DNA of 64,000 nt. Source: Competibacter_A sp037045535 (GTDB lineage: Bacteria > Pseudomonadota > Gammaproteobacteria > Competibacterales > Competibacteraceae). The number at the start of each line of letters is the position of its first letter. Positions within the stretch are counted from its first letter, which is position 1. The stretch spans positions 186,001-250,000 of the forward strand of contig JBAOHI010000073.1 in assembly GCA_037045535.1 (NCBI GenBank). The letters are read 5' to 3'. A program made the position numbers and the translations under genes. Shown in pieces: positions 1 through 9,320 of the stretch. The notes under the pieces were generated by a model that had not been told where the DNA came from, made no database searches, and saw nothing but the letters and a program-made list of their open reading frames with translations.

Positions 1-1
1 G

Positions 2-169
2 GCGGATCAGCTGGCGGACGCCATCCTGCGCCTGTTGGACGACCCACCCTTGCGCCAGCGACTGATTGCCAGCGGCTTGACCACGGCGGCGCGTTTCTGC
101 CATCGCCGCGAGGCGCGCGACACCCTGGCCTGGATCGAAAGGGTCCTGGCTGCCGGAACCACGGCATGA
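2..169 (+). CDS. Glycosyltransferase, C-terminal end only (partial)
   Basis: The window opens inside a reading frame that ends at 167-169. The visible 55 residues (ADQLADAILRLLDDPPLRQ at the start) match the usual C-terminal helix of GT4-type glycosyltransferases, where an 'ADAILRLLDDPxLRxRL' stretch follows the nucleotide-sugar site. The stop codon overlaps the ATG of the next glycosyltransferase by 4 bp (ATGA), so the two are translationally coupled and probably act in the same surface polysaccharide pathway. Nothing can be said about donor or acceptor because the catalytic part lies outside the window. Confidence 0.6.
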   Translation, partial: ADQLADAILRLLDDPPLRQRLIASGLTTAARFCHRREARDTLAWIERVLAAGTTA

Positions 170-1161
170 TCGCGGTTATCGTCATTAATTACCGGCGGGC
201 TGCCGATACCTTGGAATGTCTCGATTCGCTGCTGCGAGTCGCCGCGCCGGCGTTTGACATTTTTCTGCTCGACAACGGCTCCGGCGCCGACGATGTCGCC
301 CAACTACGCGACTACGTCTCCCGTCATCCCGAACGCATCACCTTCACCGCCTTCCCCGAGAACCTCGGTTTTACCGGCGGCCATAATCGGCTGTTCCAGC
401 AGTTGGTTCCCAGCGGGCGTTACGACTTCTTTCTGCTGCTCAACAATGATGCGGTGGTCGAACCCGACTTTCTGGAGCGGATGCTGGCGCGGATCGACCG
501 GGCGCAACGGATGGAAATGGTGGCAGCGCGGGTGATGAAATACGCCGCCCGTGACCAGATCGATAATCTGGGGATCACCTTTTACAAATGTGGGTTGGCC
601 TCCAATCGCAAATCGCCAGACGATCCGTTGCTTGGCCCGAGCGGCAACTGCGCGCTGTACACCACCGACCTGCTGCGCCAAATCCACCAGGCCACCGGCG
701 AGTATTTCGATGATCAGTTTTTTTGCTACGCCGAGGACACCGACTTGGCGTGGCGAGCGGTTTTGCTGGGCTACCGCGCAGCCTATGCCGAAGACGCCTT
801 GGTGTTCCACAAGGGGTCGGTGTCCAGCGGTGGACCAAACAGCGATTTCGTGCTCTATCACGGTATTCGCAACTCACTGTTCGTGTTGGTCAAGGATGTA
901 CCGGCCCGGTTTCTGCTCCGCAATCTATTCTGGATGCTGGTACTGCATGTCGCCATCCTGCTGCGCTATACCATCAAGGGTAAACTCGGCGTGGTATCCC
1001 GGTTATATCGCGATTTCTTGCGCGGTATTCCTGTTATGCGCCGCAAGCGGCAACCGATTCAGCAGCAGCGACAAATCCCACCGAGCGAGATCGGACAGCG
1101 GATTAGCCGGCTGTTCTATGAGCGTGGCTACGCGTTGGGCGCCCTCCGGGATCTGTATTGA
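166..1161 (+). CDS. Family 2 glycosyltransferase (rhamnosyltransferase-like)
   Basis: A 331-residue GT-A fold glycosyltransferase, expected on the cytoplasmic face of the inner membrane, adding a sugar from a nucleotide donor to a growing glycan. Seen: N-terminal 'IAVIVINYRRAADTLECLDSL' start typical of WbbL-type GT2 enzymes, a metal/nucleotide motif 'LLLNNDAVVEPDFL' near residue 90, and the ED acceptor-side motif in 'YAEDTDLAWRAVLLGYR' near residue 190. The C-terminal quarter has a hydrophobic stretch (LFWMLVLHVAILLRY) that could anchor it. It overlaps both neighbours by 4 and 3-4 bp, indicating one operon. Sugar specificity cannot be read from sequence. Confidence 0.88.
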   Translation: MIAVIVINYRRAADTLECLDSLLRVAAPAFDIFLLDNGSGADDVAQLRDYVSRHPERITFTAFPENLGFTGGHNRLFQQLVPSGRYDFFLLLNNDAVVEPDFLERMLARIDRAQRMEMVAARVMKYAARDQIDNLGITFYKCGLASNRKSPDDPLLGPSGNCALYTTDLLRQIHQATGEYFDDQFFCYAEDTDLAWRAVLLGYRAAYAEDALVFHKGSVSSGGPNSDFVLYHGIRNSLFVLVKDVPARFLLRNLFWMLVLHVAILLRYTIKGKLGVVSRLYRDFLRGIPVMRRKRQPIQQQRQIPPSEIGQRISRLFYERGYALGALRDLY

Positions 1162-2441
1162 AACCGGAAAATCAACTTCACCTTCCCCCACTACTCGTCC
1201 TGCTGATCTTGACGGCGGCAACAACCGGCTACGCCCGTTTCGTTCTGCACTATCCGCTTTGTGGTACCGACGAACAGAATTACTTAAAGATCTTTGAGTG
1301 GCTGGACAACGGTGGCTCGTGGCCGATTTCAGGGCCAGGCTACGCTGAACTGATCCTCCAACTGCGATGCTGGACCGGTTTGGATACCCGGTCGCTGGTG
1401 ATCGCCGTCGCCGTTTTGAACAGCACCGTGATCCTTCCGCTCGGGCTGTGGCTGTGGTATCGCGTCAGCCTGGATAATGCTGGGTCAGCTTGGTCGTGCC
1501 TACCGTGGCTGTTTGCCAGCAGCTACTTCCTTGGCCCCTGGCTGGAAGGCCGACCCCAGCAACTGGGTATGTTGCTGGCCGCAGCGGGCGCCTGGGTAGC
1601 CTATCGGGACTTACGGGAACGCGGGCGGTGTACTACGAGCTTTTTCCTGCTTTGGGTGCTGTGCTTCGGCTATCACGCCCTGAGCTTTATAGTACTGACC
1701 GTGTTGGTCTTTGGATTCTGGGCGCGACGGTTCGTCCAGAAGCGATCAACGTACAAGGCGCTGGCTGCCCTGTTGCTCGGGCTGAGTGGTTGCTTAGCGC
1801 TAGGCACGTTATGGTACCCGCTGATCTGGCTCGATATTCGTGTCAATCACATCCCCGGAACCCAGGTTGGTATTTTTTTTGGCGCTTTAGCGGTCGCAGC
1901 AGCGGGACTCCTGCTGCTACTGCATGAGTTACGCCGCCGCCGGCTCGGCCCTGGCCTGATCCGGTGGCTGCGGGCCGGGTTAACGAGGCCATTGATTCTC
2001 TGGCTGGCGGCGGGAATTACCGGATTCGCCTTAATCTGGCAGTACGCTTGGCTGAGCAATCCGTATAGCGGGGTAAACGTCGGGCAACTCGTTTGGTACC
2101 AGGGAGGCAACCTTTTACTAGCCGCGTTGTTTCTGTCGGGATTGCAACAGTTCGGCCAGGAATCCGCTCCGGAATTAGAGTTTTTCGTGGAATCCTGTGT
2201 GATCCTGGTGGTGTTCGGAGGAGTGTTCCTAGCGTTGACTCCCTGGTTGCGAGATCACAACTGGACGCTGCGAATTATATCTTACTGGACTTGGTACTCG
2301 GCACCCTTGGCTATGTTGGGATGGTCTCGGTTGCCCTGGCACTGGCGCTGGGGGTTACTGCTACTTTGCCCGCCCCTGCTCATCGGTGGATTGCATCATG
2401 TGCTGTATGCACCGACTTGGACTTGCCGGATCGGCGGTTAA
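1158..2441 (+). CDS. Polytopic membrane protein, possibly GT-C type
   Basis: A 427-residue very hydrophobic protein with about ten predicted membrane segments. The start is taken as TTG at 1158, overlapping the stop of the GT2 gene (TTGA); no ATG lies nearby in frame. An acidic loop after the first segment ('YPLCGTDEQNYLKIFEWLD') is where lipid-linked-sugar glycosyltransferases of the GT-C class carry their catalytic Asp/Glu, but the motif is not decisive. Context (two glycosyltransferases directly upstream) favours a role in polysaccharide or glycoprotein assembly. Function otherwise unknown. Confidence 0.65.
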   Translation: MKPENQLHLPPLLVLLILTAATTGYARFVLHYPLCGTDEQNYLKIFEWLDNGGSWPISGPGYAELILQLRCWTGLDTRSLVIAVAVLNSTVILPLGLWLWYRVSLDNAGSAWSCLPWLFASSYFLGPWLEGRPQQLGMLLAAAGAWVAYRDLRERGRCTTSFFLLWVLCFGYHALSFIVLTVLVFGFWARRFVQKRSTYKALAALLLGLSGCLALGTLWYPLIWLDIRVNHIPGTQVGIFFGALAVAAAGLLLLLHELRRRRLGPGLIRWLRAGLTRPLILWLAAGITGFALIWQYAWLSNPYSGVNVGQLVWYQGGNLLLAALFLSGLQQFGQESAPELEFFVESCVILVVFGGVFLALTPWLRDHNWTLRIISYWTWYSAPLAMLGWSRLPWHWRWGLLLLCPPLLIGGLHHVLYAPTWTCRIGG

Positions 2442-2562
2442 CATCCCATACATTTTTCATTCATAAAATCGGCAAAAACGCTCATATGGCTTTTTTATTA
2501 GACTTATGTATTATTTACATAACAAAAATAGCATTATCTTAAATTCAGAAAAGGCATGGCTA

Positions 2563-4386
2563 ATGAAAAAATATTTACTTGTTAGTTGTGGGCTATTAAT
2601 GCTGCCCACTGTCACCGTCTGGGCCGGGCCGCTGCACATGGCGGAACCCGATCCACCCCTGGTGACCGATCAGGAGTCCCCTCGCCTTCTGCAGTCGGAA
2701 CCGGTTGTATCCGCTGCCGCTGCCACTGCCGAGTGGACTTATCACCGAACCGCCGACGGTCTACATCCCGACGGCAATGAACAAGCATTGATCTGGCTGA
2801 TGAACCATGCGCGGCAGAATCCGGCCGCCGAGGGTCGATGGCTGGCCACTGAATCGGATCCCGCCGTCGCCACGGGTCGAAATTATTTTCAAGTTAACAC
2901 CGCGCTGCTGCAAAGCGAGTTTGCCGGTTACGCCGCCAAACCGCCTGCTGCTTTCGATGCCCGGCTTTATCAGGCGGCCAAGATTCATTCCGACGATCTG
3001 ATCGCCCGCGACGCTCAAGATCACGACCAGCAATTCGACCAGATCAGCGCAGCGGGCTTTCGCTTCACTCAGTGCCGGGGCAACGTGTTTTCCTACGCCG
3101 ATAGTGCACTGAACGCTCACGCCGCCTTCAATATCGACTGGGGTCCGGGCGATGGCACGGGCATGCAACCGGATCGGGGACACCGTCTGGCTATCATGGC
3201 GATTGACGGTGACTACACTAATGTTGGCCTCGCCGCAGTTCCCGAATCTAACCCAGCCACGCAAGTTGGTTCCCTGGTCATCACCGGCAACTACTGTCAC
3301 GCCGCCGAAAACGGCAGCGATCACTTTAATGTGTTCGTGGTCGGCACAGTCTGGCAAGACAAAAACAGCAACGGCCGTTACGATCCAGGCGAGGGTTATG
3401 GCAACGTCATGGTTCGGCCCAGTCAAGGCACCTATTACACTATGACGGCGGCAGGTGGCGGTTATGCCATCCCGATAACCGCCAGCGGTGCCCTGACCGT
3501 CAACTTTTCCGGCGGTGGTGTGGCGGATGCCAGCCGCAGCGTAACCGTGAACGGCAGCAGTGTCTTGTTGGATTATCAGGTGAACACTACCGGGTCTGGG
3601 CCGACGTCGAATTCCACTCTGTTAACCAATCTTTCGACGCGGGGCTGGGTTGGGACGGGAGACAGCGTGATGATTGGAGGTTTCATCATCAGCGGGACGG
3701 CCAAGAAGGTACTGATCACCGCCAAGGGACCTGCCCTGGCAGACGCCGGCGTGCCGTCGGTGCTGGCCGATCCCAACCTGACCTTGTACGATTCCAGTGG
3801 CCAAGCGATTCTTGGCAACGACAACTGGGGCACGGCTGCCAACGCGGCCGAGGTTCAGGCGCATTCTGCCCGGCCGCGCTACGCTCAGGAGGCGGCCATC
3901 CTGACCACGCTCAACCCCGGCGCTTATACCGCCATCGTGCGTGGCACTAATTCCACCACCGGCAACGCCCTCGTCGAGGTGTATGATTTGGAGACCAATA
4001 GCGCGGCTCGACTGACCAATCTTTCGACGCGGGGCTGGGTTGGGACGGGAGACAGCGTGATGATTGGAGGTTTCATCATCAGCGGGACGGCCAAGAAGGT
4101 ACTGATCACCGCCAAGGGACCTGCCCTGGCAGACGCCGGCGTGCCGTCGGTGCTGGCCGATCCCAACCTGACCTTGTACGATTCCAGTGGCCAAGCGATT
4201 CTTGGCAACGACAACTGGGGCACGGCTGCCAACGCGGCCGAGGTTCAGGCGCATTCTGCCCGGCCGCGCTACGCTCAGGAGGCGGCCATCCTGACCACGC
4301 TCAACCCCGGCGCTTATACCGCCATCGTGCGTGGCACTAATTCCACCACCGGCAACGCCCTCGTCGAGGTGTATGAAGTCCAATAA
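2563..4386 (+). CDS. Secreted CAP (SCP-like) domain protein with two identical C-terminal repeats
   Basis: Start chosen at ATG 2563 (MKKYLLVSCGLL...) because it begins a clean Sec signal peptide ending near 'VWAGP'; an earlier ATG at 2506 would add 19 unlikely residues. After the signal comes a CAP-like domain (about residues 60-260) with 'WLMNHARQNP', 'RGHRLAIM' and 'YTNVGLA' blocks, then an SdrD-like domain with a calcium-loop sequence 'DKNSNGRYDPGE', then two copies of a 120-residue module beginning 'LTNLSTRGWVGTGDSVMIGG'. The module is a familiar extracellular repeat in secreted proteins of many environmental bacteria. The product is probably exported or surface-located; no enzymatic role is established. 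Lies between two membrane glycosyltransferase-like genes; AT-rich leader upstream. Confidence 0.8.
   Translation: MKKYLLVSCGLLMLPTVTVWAGPLHMAEPDPPLVTDQESPRLLQSEPVVSAAAATAEWTYHRTADGLHPDGNEQALIWLMNHARQNPAAEGRWLATESDPAVATGRNYFQVNTALLQSEFAGYAAKPPAAFDARLYQAAKIHSDDLIARDAQDHDQQFDQISAAGFRFTQCRGNVFSYADSALNAHAAFNIDWGPGDGTGMQPDRGHRLAIMAIDGDYTNVGLAAVPESNPATQVGSLVITGNYCHAAENGSDHFNVFVVGTVWQDKNSNGRYDPGEGYGNVMVRPSQGTYYTMTAAGGGYAIPITASGALTVNFSGGGVADASRSVTVNGSSVLLDYQVNTTGSGPTSNSTLLTNLSTRGWVGTGDSVMIGGFIISGTAKKVLITAKGPALADAGVPSVLADPNLTLYDSSGQAILGNDNWGTAANAAEVQAHSARPRYAQEAAILTTLNPGAYTAIVRGTNSTTGNALVEVYDLETNSAARLTNLSTRGWVGTGDSVMIGGFIISGTAKKVLITAKGPALADAGVPSVLADPNLTLYDSSGQAILGNDNWGTAANAAEVQAHSARPRYAQEAAILTTLNPGAYTAIVRGTNSTTGNALVEVYEVQ
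3625..3986 (+). repeat. 362-bp direct repeat, copy 1 (inside CAP gene)
   Basis: By direct comparison this stretch is identical to 4015-4376 at nucleotide level; the period is 390 bp and a 28-bp unique spacer separates the copies. It encodes one full LTNLSTRG module. Perfect identity at the DNA level implies recent duplication or homogenisation. Confidence 0.93.
4015..4376 (+). repeat. 362-bp direct repeat, copy 2 (inside CAP gene)
   Basis: Identical to 3625-3986 with no mismatch seen by eye. The copy ends just before the stop codon of the CAP gene and includes the ATG (4373) taken as the start of the next gene. Confidence 0.93.
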
Positions 4387-5879
4387 GGGTTATCGATCGA
4401 TCCTTTCCCTTACCACTCCCGATAACGTCCGCACCGGTGTTGTCGGGAGCGGGTGGTTACGGTTTATCCTCTATTTACCATCCTGCCTGCCGCTGTTCTA
4501 TTTCGCTTGGATTAATCGTCACTATCAGCTTGATGATGCGTTGATCTATCTCCGGTATATCAGAAATTTCTTGAATGGTGCAGGACTTGTTTATAACTCA
4601 GGTGACTATTTTAATGGTTTAACTTCTCCGCTTTATTCATATTTAGTCATTTTGACAGGTTTACTGCTTGATAATCTACAACTTGCTAATATCCTGCTGG
4701 CAGCAATTCTCTATGCCTCGGCATTGATCCTATATTCGGAAGTTTTCTTTCTTGATAAACCCTTGGTTTCACGAAGTCTGTTTATCATTTTAGCAGGAAC
4801 TTTTCCTTATTTTTTTCTAACCTATGGCATGGAAACCCCTTTATTCATACTCATGATAGGGCTATGCTTGTATTGTTATCGAATTGAGCAATATTTCTGG
4901 CTTGGAATTTTTTCTGGATTATTGATCCTAACCAGGATGGAAGGAGTCTTCCTGGTGGCAATTTTGTTAAGTGGCTATGTCATTAGAAACCATACCTTAC
5001 CTTCTTATCGAAACTTCATCATTCCGTTGGTATTGATTGCAGGAAACTTAATTTTTAATAAACTGTATTATGGTGCTTATCTGCCAGCAACTGGCAACGC
5101 CAAAATTTGGCAAGGTCAATCTGGGTTATGGGGCGATGGCTGGTTATTTCTACAAATCGGCTATTTGTTCGGTTGGGTCTTTAACTCCAATTATTTCTAT
5201 CTTTGCTCTATCGTGATTTTAACGTTGATAGGACTCGTGAGCAGTATCAAAACACCAGCAAATCGGGAAATCCATCTCATAGTCATAACTTTCCTGCATT
5301 AGTTACTCATGTTTCTTTATCGCTTTTAACATACCCAACTATCATTGGTATTATGCACCTTATTTTATCTTCGCCATGGTTTATTCCATCCAAGGGATCT
5401 TTTGGATTGCTGACATACTGGGTATAATTTTTCAAGGCGAGCCGAAATGGATCGGCCAATTATCATCGATATTACTGGTGGCGATTTTAGTCTACTGGGC
5501 AAGTAGCATATCCGGTATTGCCCGTAGCGCCTTCACGCCCTATAAAAATATTGGAATCTGGTTGAACCAAAATACCCGGGAGGACGCTAAAATCGCGTTG
5601 GTCGAAATCGGCACGATAGGCTGGTACTCGGATCGACCGATCATCGATATCCTCGGATTGGTTAACCCACTCAACGCGCGTTTCATTGGAGAACGAAAAT
5701 TCGAGGAATGGTTGAATCATTATTCACCAGACTTCATCCTGATCCATGATCCACCTTGGCCGCATGAGGCCGGTGCGGTCAAGGCTCTCGCCTCGGGCCG
5801 TTTCGAACCCGACACTCGCTTCAACTTCAAGGGATACAAACTTCTGAGCTGGGTTTCCTCAAATGTGGGGCAACCATGA
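4373..5879 (+). pseudogene. GT-C-like membrane glycosyltransferase, frameshifted
   Basis: The first frame (from ATG 4373) gives a hydrophobic protein with the motif 'YQLDDALIYLRYIRNFLNG', the lumenal Asp-Asp loop of GT-C mannosyltransferase-like proteins, then stops at 5302. The homologous sequence continues in the next frame: from 5289 one reads 'NYHWYYAPYFIFAMVYS' and a soluble tail to 5879. Dropping one T from the run at 5290-5292 joins the two frames into about 500 residues. The gene is clearly AT-richer than its neighbours, with many TTT/ATT/AAA codons, suggesting acquisition. It resembles the GT-C-like gene at 9321. Either a pseudogene or a one-base sequencing error. It starts inside the end of the CAP gene (14-bp overlap). 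Confidence 0.75.
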
Positions 5880-6279
5880 TATCAACCCAAAACTTGCGAG
5901 TAGTCCTTCTCTACATAAGATCAGCCTCCAGCCGCCCTAGCGAAACCCGACGCAGCCGTAATAATGCCATTTGCTAAGGATAGTTTGCGGGAAGGAAGCT
6001 CGCTTTCAGCACGAAAATATGCGTGGCGCGAACATAGAAGTTAGTTTATATTCAATAAGTTATAGAACAATTTAACAAATAGTCCCTTAAAACCCTCCCA
6101 AAATTACTTTCGTGGACAGGAATCATCTCAAAGATAAAATTATGAGAAAATCCGATCCTAAAATAATGTATTAGGATGGCTTGGCGCCCGGTTTGTTGTA
6201 AAATTGAGAAAAGGGTTGTAAAATTGAAAAGAGTGTTGTAGATTCTGAATTAAGGTTCTGTATGAGCCCGAGGGAGTAA
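5880..6279. other. 400-bp intergenic region, no gene seen
   Basis: AT-rich stretch without a convincing reading frame or RNA gene. Its only visible structure is a 20-bp tandem duplication near the right end (listed separately). It should contain the promoter of the small exported protein at 6280, but no clear -35/-10 pair stands out. Confidence 0.6.
6195..6240 (+). repeat. 20-bp tandem repeat, about 2.3 units
   Basis: Units begin at 6195, 6215 and 6235, each starting GTTGTAAAATTGA in the full copies; the third is only the first six bases. Two to three mismatches between the two full copies. It sits about 40 bp upstream of the next start codon. Confidence 0.7.
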
Positions 6280-6732
6280 ATGGTGTTTTTGTTACGTTGT
6301 CTGGGCATGATGTTATTGATGTATTCTGCGATGGCTGACACGGTTACCCCAACCACCGAGATGGTCGTCGGGACCGCTCCAGCCACCGAGGCGACCCAGA
6401 TGCGGCGGGCAGCGCTGGAACAGCGCGTTACCGCTAAGTGGGATGCGTTGATTCGTAAGGATTTTGTAACTGCCTACTCCTTCACTTCACCAGAGTACCG
6501 GAAGTTGTTCTCGCTTAACGCCTTCAAGGGTGGGTTTGGCAACAAGGCAGCTTGGCGGCGCGTCGAAGTGGTCAATGTCGATTTCAAGGGCGATGACGCT
6601 GCGACGGTCGGCATCAACATCTATTTCGTGTATCATCCGCCGCAAGCTGAGCAGGCTCTTGACATGCAGACTTATGTTCAAGAATCTTGGGTGCTTGTAG
6701 ATGGGCAATGGTGGTATCTGGTGAAAAACTGA
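6280..6732 (+). CDS. Small exported protein, NTF2-like fold suspected
   Basis: 150 residues with an N-terminal hydrophobic signal (MVFLLRCLGMMLLMYSAMA, cleavage likely after A19), so probably periplasmic. The mature part has the pattern of small SnoaL/NTF2-like proteins: an early helix 'RVTAKWDALIRKDF', 'AYSFTSPEYRKLF', and a C-terminal strand ending 'SWVLVDGQWWYLVKN'. No catalytic residues are recognisable, so the function is unknown. Monocistronic by spacing: 88 bp to the next gene on the right. Confidence 0.6.
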   Translation: MVFLLRCLGMMLLMYSAMADTVTPTTEMVVGTAPATEATQMRRAALEQRVTAKWDALIRKDFVTAYSFTSPEYRKLFSLNAFKGGFGNKAAWRRVEVVNVDFKGDDAATVGINIYFVYHPPQAEQALDMQTYVQESWVLVDGQWWYLVKN

Positions 6733-6820
6733 TCTGGGGCTTATAGTGGGCTCAAAGTATCCGAGCCGTTTCGTTTGGCTTGCTTTTTCGTTTGGTATAC
6801 CGCTTTAAAGGAGTGTTGAC

Positions 6821-8290
6821 ATGATGAATTGCAAGATGAAGCAACTGGCATTGGCGGTGGGCATGGCTGTAGGCGGCATGGGCCTGCTGCCATCCGCGCA
6901 GGCGGTAAATGTGTCCGCCGATCACTTGGGGCAAGCGCTGATCTTCCCCTACTACACGGTGCGGGGCGGTTGGAACACGTTGCTGGGCATCACCAACACC
7001 ACCGATCAGGTCGTGGCGGTCAAAGTTCGTTTCCGCGAAGCCTACAACTCGCGCGATGTATTGGACTTCGACATTGTCCTATCGCCGCATGACCTGTGGA
7101 ATGCCACCGTGTTTGATAGCGAGAGTGGGCCGGTGCTTAGCATCAATCCCGACGAGAATACCTGCACGGTTGGCTTGAGTTCCAAGCAACAGGCATTCCC
7201 AGAGCCTATTTCTTATACTGGCACTGCGGCGGACGGCGGTCCGGGCACTGTGGACCGGCTGCGCGAAGGTTACGTGGAGATGATCATGATAGGCGCGGGG
7301 CCCGCCGTCGGGTTGGCGGCTGGAGCCGTCCACGGCAGCAATGGCATTCCAGCGAATTGCGCGGCCATCAGCCAGGCGTTCAGGGCCGTCAACCAAACTC
7401 CGGCCGCTGCGCTAGCCGCTTTGACTGCTGCATTCCCCAGTTATCCGGCCAATGCGCTCAAGGGCACTTTCTCCTTGGTTAACGGGGCGAATGGCTACAA
7501 CGCCGTGGGTCTGCCGACTCACTTGGCTGCTTTCCGGAGCACGCCTGCCATCGCTTTGCACACGCCGCCCAGCCCGACTATCCCGTACTCAGTCTCTTGG
7601 CATGAACCCAGCCTGGCAGCAGCCGATAACGTTGGCCAGTTTATCGACGCGACCGCTGCTCCCGGAACGCTCAGTGCGGGTGGTGGCAGCGGAGCCACCG
7701 CAGTGACCTACGCGCTGTCGCAAACTGACGTGCTCAACGAATGGTCGCGTAACCCGACAGGGTTGAGCGCGGCGGGGGCGAGCTTCGTGACGGCGACCGA
7801 CTGGGTAATTTCATTCCCTACTAAGAACTTCTACGTCGATGCCGCCGGGAACGAATACTCTGGGCGGGCGACGGTTTTTGGCGGACGGCCAGGCTTGCCT
7901 GCTACCGGTCCGGCCCCCTTCGCCAGCAGCTTCAATGGCACGTCCTGCGACACGATCACGCCCAGCGTCCGCAATCGGGAAGAAGTTGGGGTTGATGTCG
8001 AATTCCCATCGCCCTCGGGAAGGTACCAGTTGTGCCGGGAAGTCAACGTGTTGACCTTCAACGACGGTTTCCTGTTGGGTAACAGTGCCGTTGGCCAACA
8101 AGCGGTTACCATCAAATACCCGTCGAGCTTCCTCTATGGCTGGATGAATATTCACTTTGATCCTACCGCTGGCCTGCCCGCGATCGGCTTCGCCATCACC
8201 AGCCGGGCTTCCGCCGATGAGTCTCTGTTGAGTGAAGCTGCCCTGTACGAGCATTCGTATGTTCGCCCTGTTGCTGCTACTGCTCCGTGA
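6821..8290 (+). CDS. Exported protein of unknown function, 489 aa
   Basis: Start at ATG 6821, eight bases after a strong AAAGGAG ribosome-binding site. A Sec signal peptide runs to 'LPSAQA', after which the mature protein begins 'VNVSADHLGQALIFPYYTVR'. This N-terminus (a 'GQALIFPYYT' block followed by 'NTLLGITNTTDQVVAVKVRF') is recurrent in a family of uncharacterised exported proteins of beta- and gammaproteobacteria. Low in cysteine, rich in Ala/Gly/Pro/Thr, no repeats or anchor. Probably a periplasmic or surface protein. A rho-independent terminator lies directly downstream. Confidence 0.7.
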   Translation: MMNCKMKQLALAVGMAVGGMGLLPSAQAVNVSADHLGQALIFPYYTVRGGWNTLLGITNTTDQVVAVKVRFREAYNSRDVLDFDIVLSPHDLWNATVFDSESGPVLSINPDENTCTVGLSSKQQAFPEPISYTGTAADGGPGTVDRLREGYVEMIMIGAGPAVGLAAGAVHGSNGIPANCAAISQAFRAVNQTPAAALAALTAAFPSYPANALKGTFSLVNGANGYNAVGLPTHLAAFRSTPAIALHTPPSPTIPYSVSWHEPSLAAADNVGQFIDATAAPGTLSAGGGSGATAVTYALSQTDVLNEWSRNPTGLSAAGASFVTATDWVISFPTKNFYVDAAGNEYSGRATVFGGRPGLPATGPAPFASSFNGTSCDTITPSVRNREEVGVDVEFPSPSGRYQLCREVNVLTFNDGFLLGNSAVGQQAVTIKYPSSFLYGWMNIHFDPTAGLPAIGFAITSRASADESLLSEAALYEHSYVRPVAATAP

Positions 8291-8321
8291 TGCGTTGATT
8301 TAGTCGGTTTCTGTCCGATCC

Positions 8322-8350
8322 AAGGCCCGCGTTGTTGCGTGGGCCTTTTT
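8322..8350 (+). terminator. Rho-independent terminator after the 6821 gene
   Basis: Ten-base stem AAGGCCCGCG / CGTGGGCCTT with a TTGTTG loop and a T-run immediately after, 31 bp past the stop codon at 8290. One G-T pair in the stem. Confidence 0.88.
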
Positions 8351-8404
8351 ATTTACATCAGGAAATCGATATATGTTTCCCTTGCCATCGGGAACTTCTT
8401 TATC

Positions 8405-9298
8405 ATGACGATAATCCGCTTTTTGCTGATCGGAATGCTGTCTTCGCTATTGACCGTGTCGGTGAGTCGCGCTGATAGCGAGGATCAGCGGATATTGCTA
8501 AGCGCCGGCGATGTCGTGGTCACTGAACACGACTTGCGACAAGAATTGCTGCTGCTGCCCGAAATCGAGCGGACTCGGGCTCTGGCTACACCGGACAAGC
8601 TTAAGGAATTGCTGCGCCTGATTTATCAAGGCAAGCGTATCATCGCCGAGGCTGAACGGCTGGGCTTGGATCAAATTCCGCTGAACCAAGCTCGCCTGGT
8701 GGCGGTGCGGCAGCAAGCCCTGTCCGAAATTTTGCGCGACTATGTCAAAGACCAGGTCAAAGCACCCGATTTCGCGACGCTGGCCCGCGAACATTATGCT
8801 GCCCGCCGCGATGAGTTCCAGTTGCCGGAACGGTTTAGAGCCGCGCACATCCTGAAAAGAGTCGGTTGCGACTGTGAGCGGGACGCGCAACGGCGACGAA
8901 TTGAATCGCTGCGGACTCGCCTGCTAGCCGGAGAGGATTTCGCGACCCTCGCTAAGGCCGAGTCCGAGGACGCAGACAGCGCTGCCAATGGTGGCGAATT
9001 GAGCGGATGGGTGAAGGGTGAGGATATGGTTGCGCCATTTGCCCAAGCTTTGGCTAAGCTACAGCCCGGCCAATTGAGCGAAATAGTGGAGACTCCGTTT
9101 GGATTCCATCTCATCAAACTGATGGATCGCCAGCCGGCGCGGCTGCAAAGCTTTGAAGAAGTTCAGCCGAGCATCGAACAAGGACTGCGTCAGACCTACG
9201 TTCAGGAGCAATTGCGCAAACAGGCTCTGAGCTATCTGCCCAGCGCGGATGCAAAATACGACGATTCTGCTCTAGAAGCACTGACGCACAGCCATTGA
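8405..9298 (+). CDS. PpiC-type (parvulin) peptidyl-prolyl isomerase, exported
   Basis: Start placed at ATG 8405, which begins a signal peptide (MTIIRFLLIGMLSSLLTVSVSRA); an upstream in-frame ATG at 8339 falls inside the preceding terminator. The mature protein has a SurA/PrsA-like N-terminal helical region (residues 25-140), then a parvulin domain at about 140-240 with 'FRAAHILKRV', 'FATLAKAESEDADSAANGGELSGWVKG' style core and 'GFHLIKLMDR'. It would assist folding of exported proteins in the periplasm. About 297 residues, usual for single-parvulin foldases. The motif Cys-Asp-Cys after the first strand is unusual. It sits alone between a terminator and a GT-C gene 22 bp downstream. Confidence 0.88.
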   Translation: MTIIRFLLIGMLSSLLTVSVSRADSEDQRILLSAGDVVVTEHDLRQELLLLPEIERTRALATPDKLKELLRLIYQGKRIIAEAERLGLDQIPLNQARLVAVRQQALSEILRDYVKDQVKAPDFATLAREHYAARRDEFQLPERFRAAHILKRVGCDCERDAQRRRIESLRTRLLAGEDFATLAKAESEDADSAANGGELSGWVKGEDMVAPFAQALAKLQPGQLSEIVETPFGFHLIKLMDRQPARLQSFEEVQPSIEQGLRQTYVQEQLRKQALSYLPSADAKYDDSALEALTHSH

Positions 9299-9320
9299 AG
9301 TTCGCTGGAGCAGTAATTCC

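Noticed and set aside
3622..4383. Minus-strand frame of 253 residues with internal repeats
   Set aside because: The repeats merely reflect the duplicated modules of the CAP gene on the other strand.
6195..6240. CRISPR array
   Set aside because: Units are contiguous without spacers and number only two to three.
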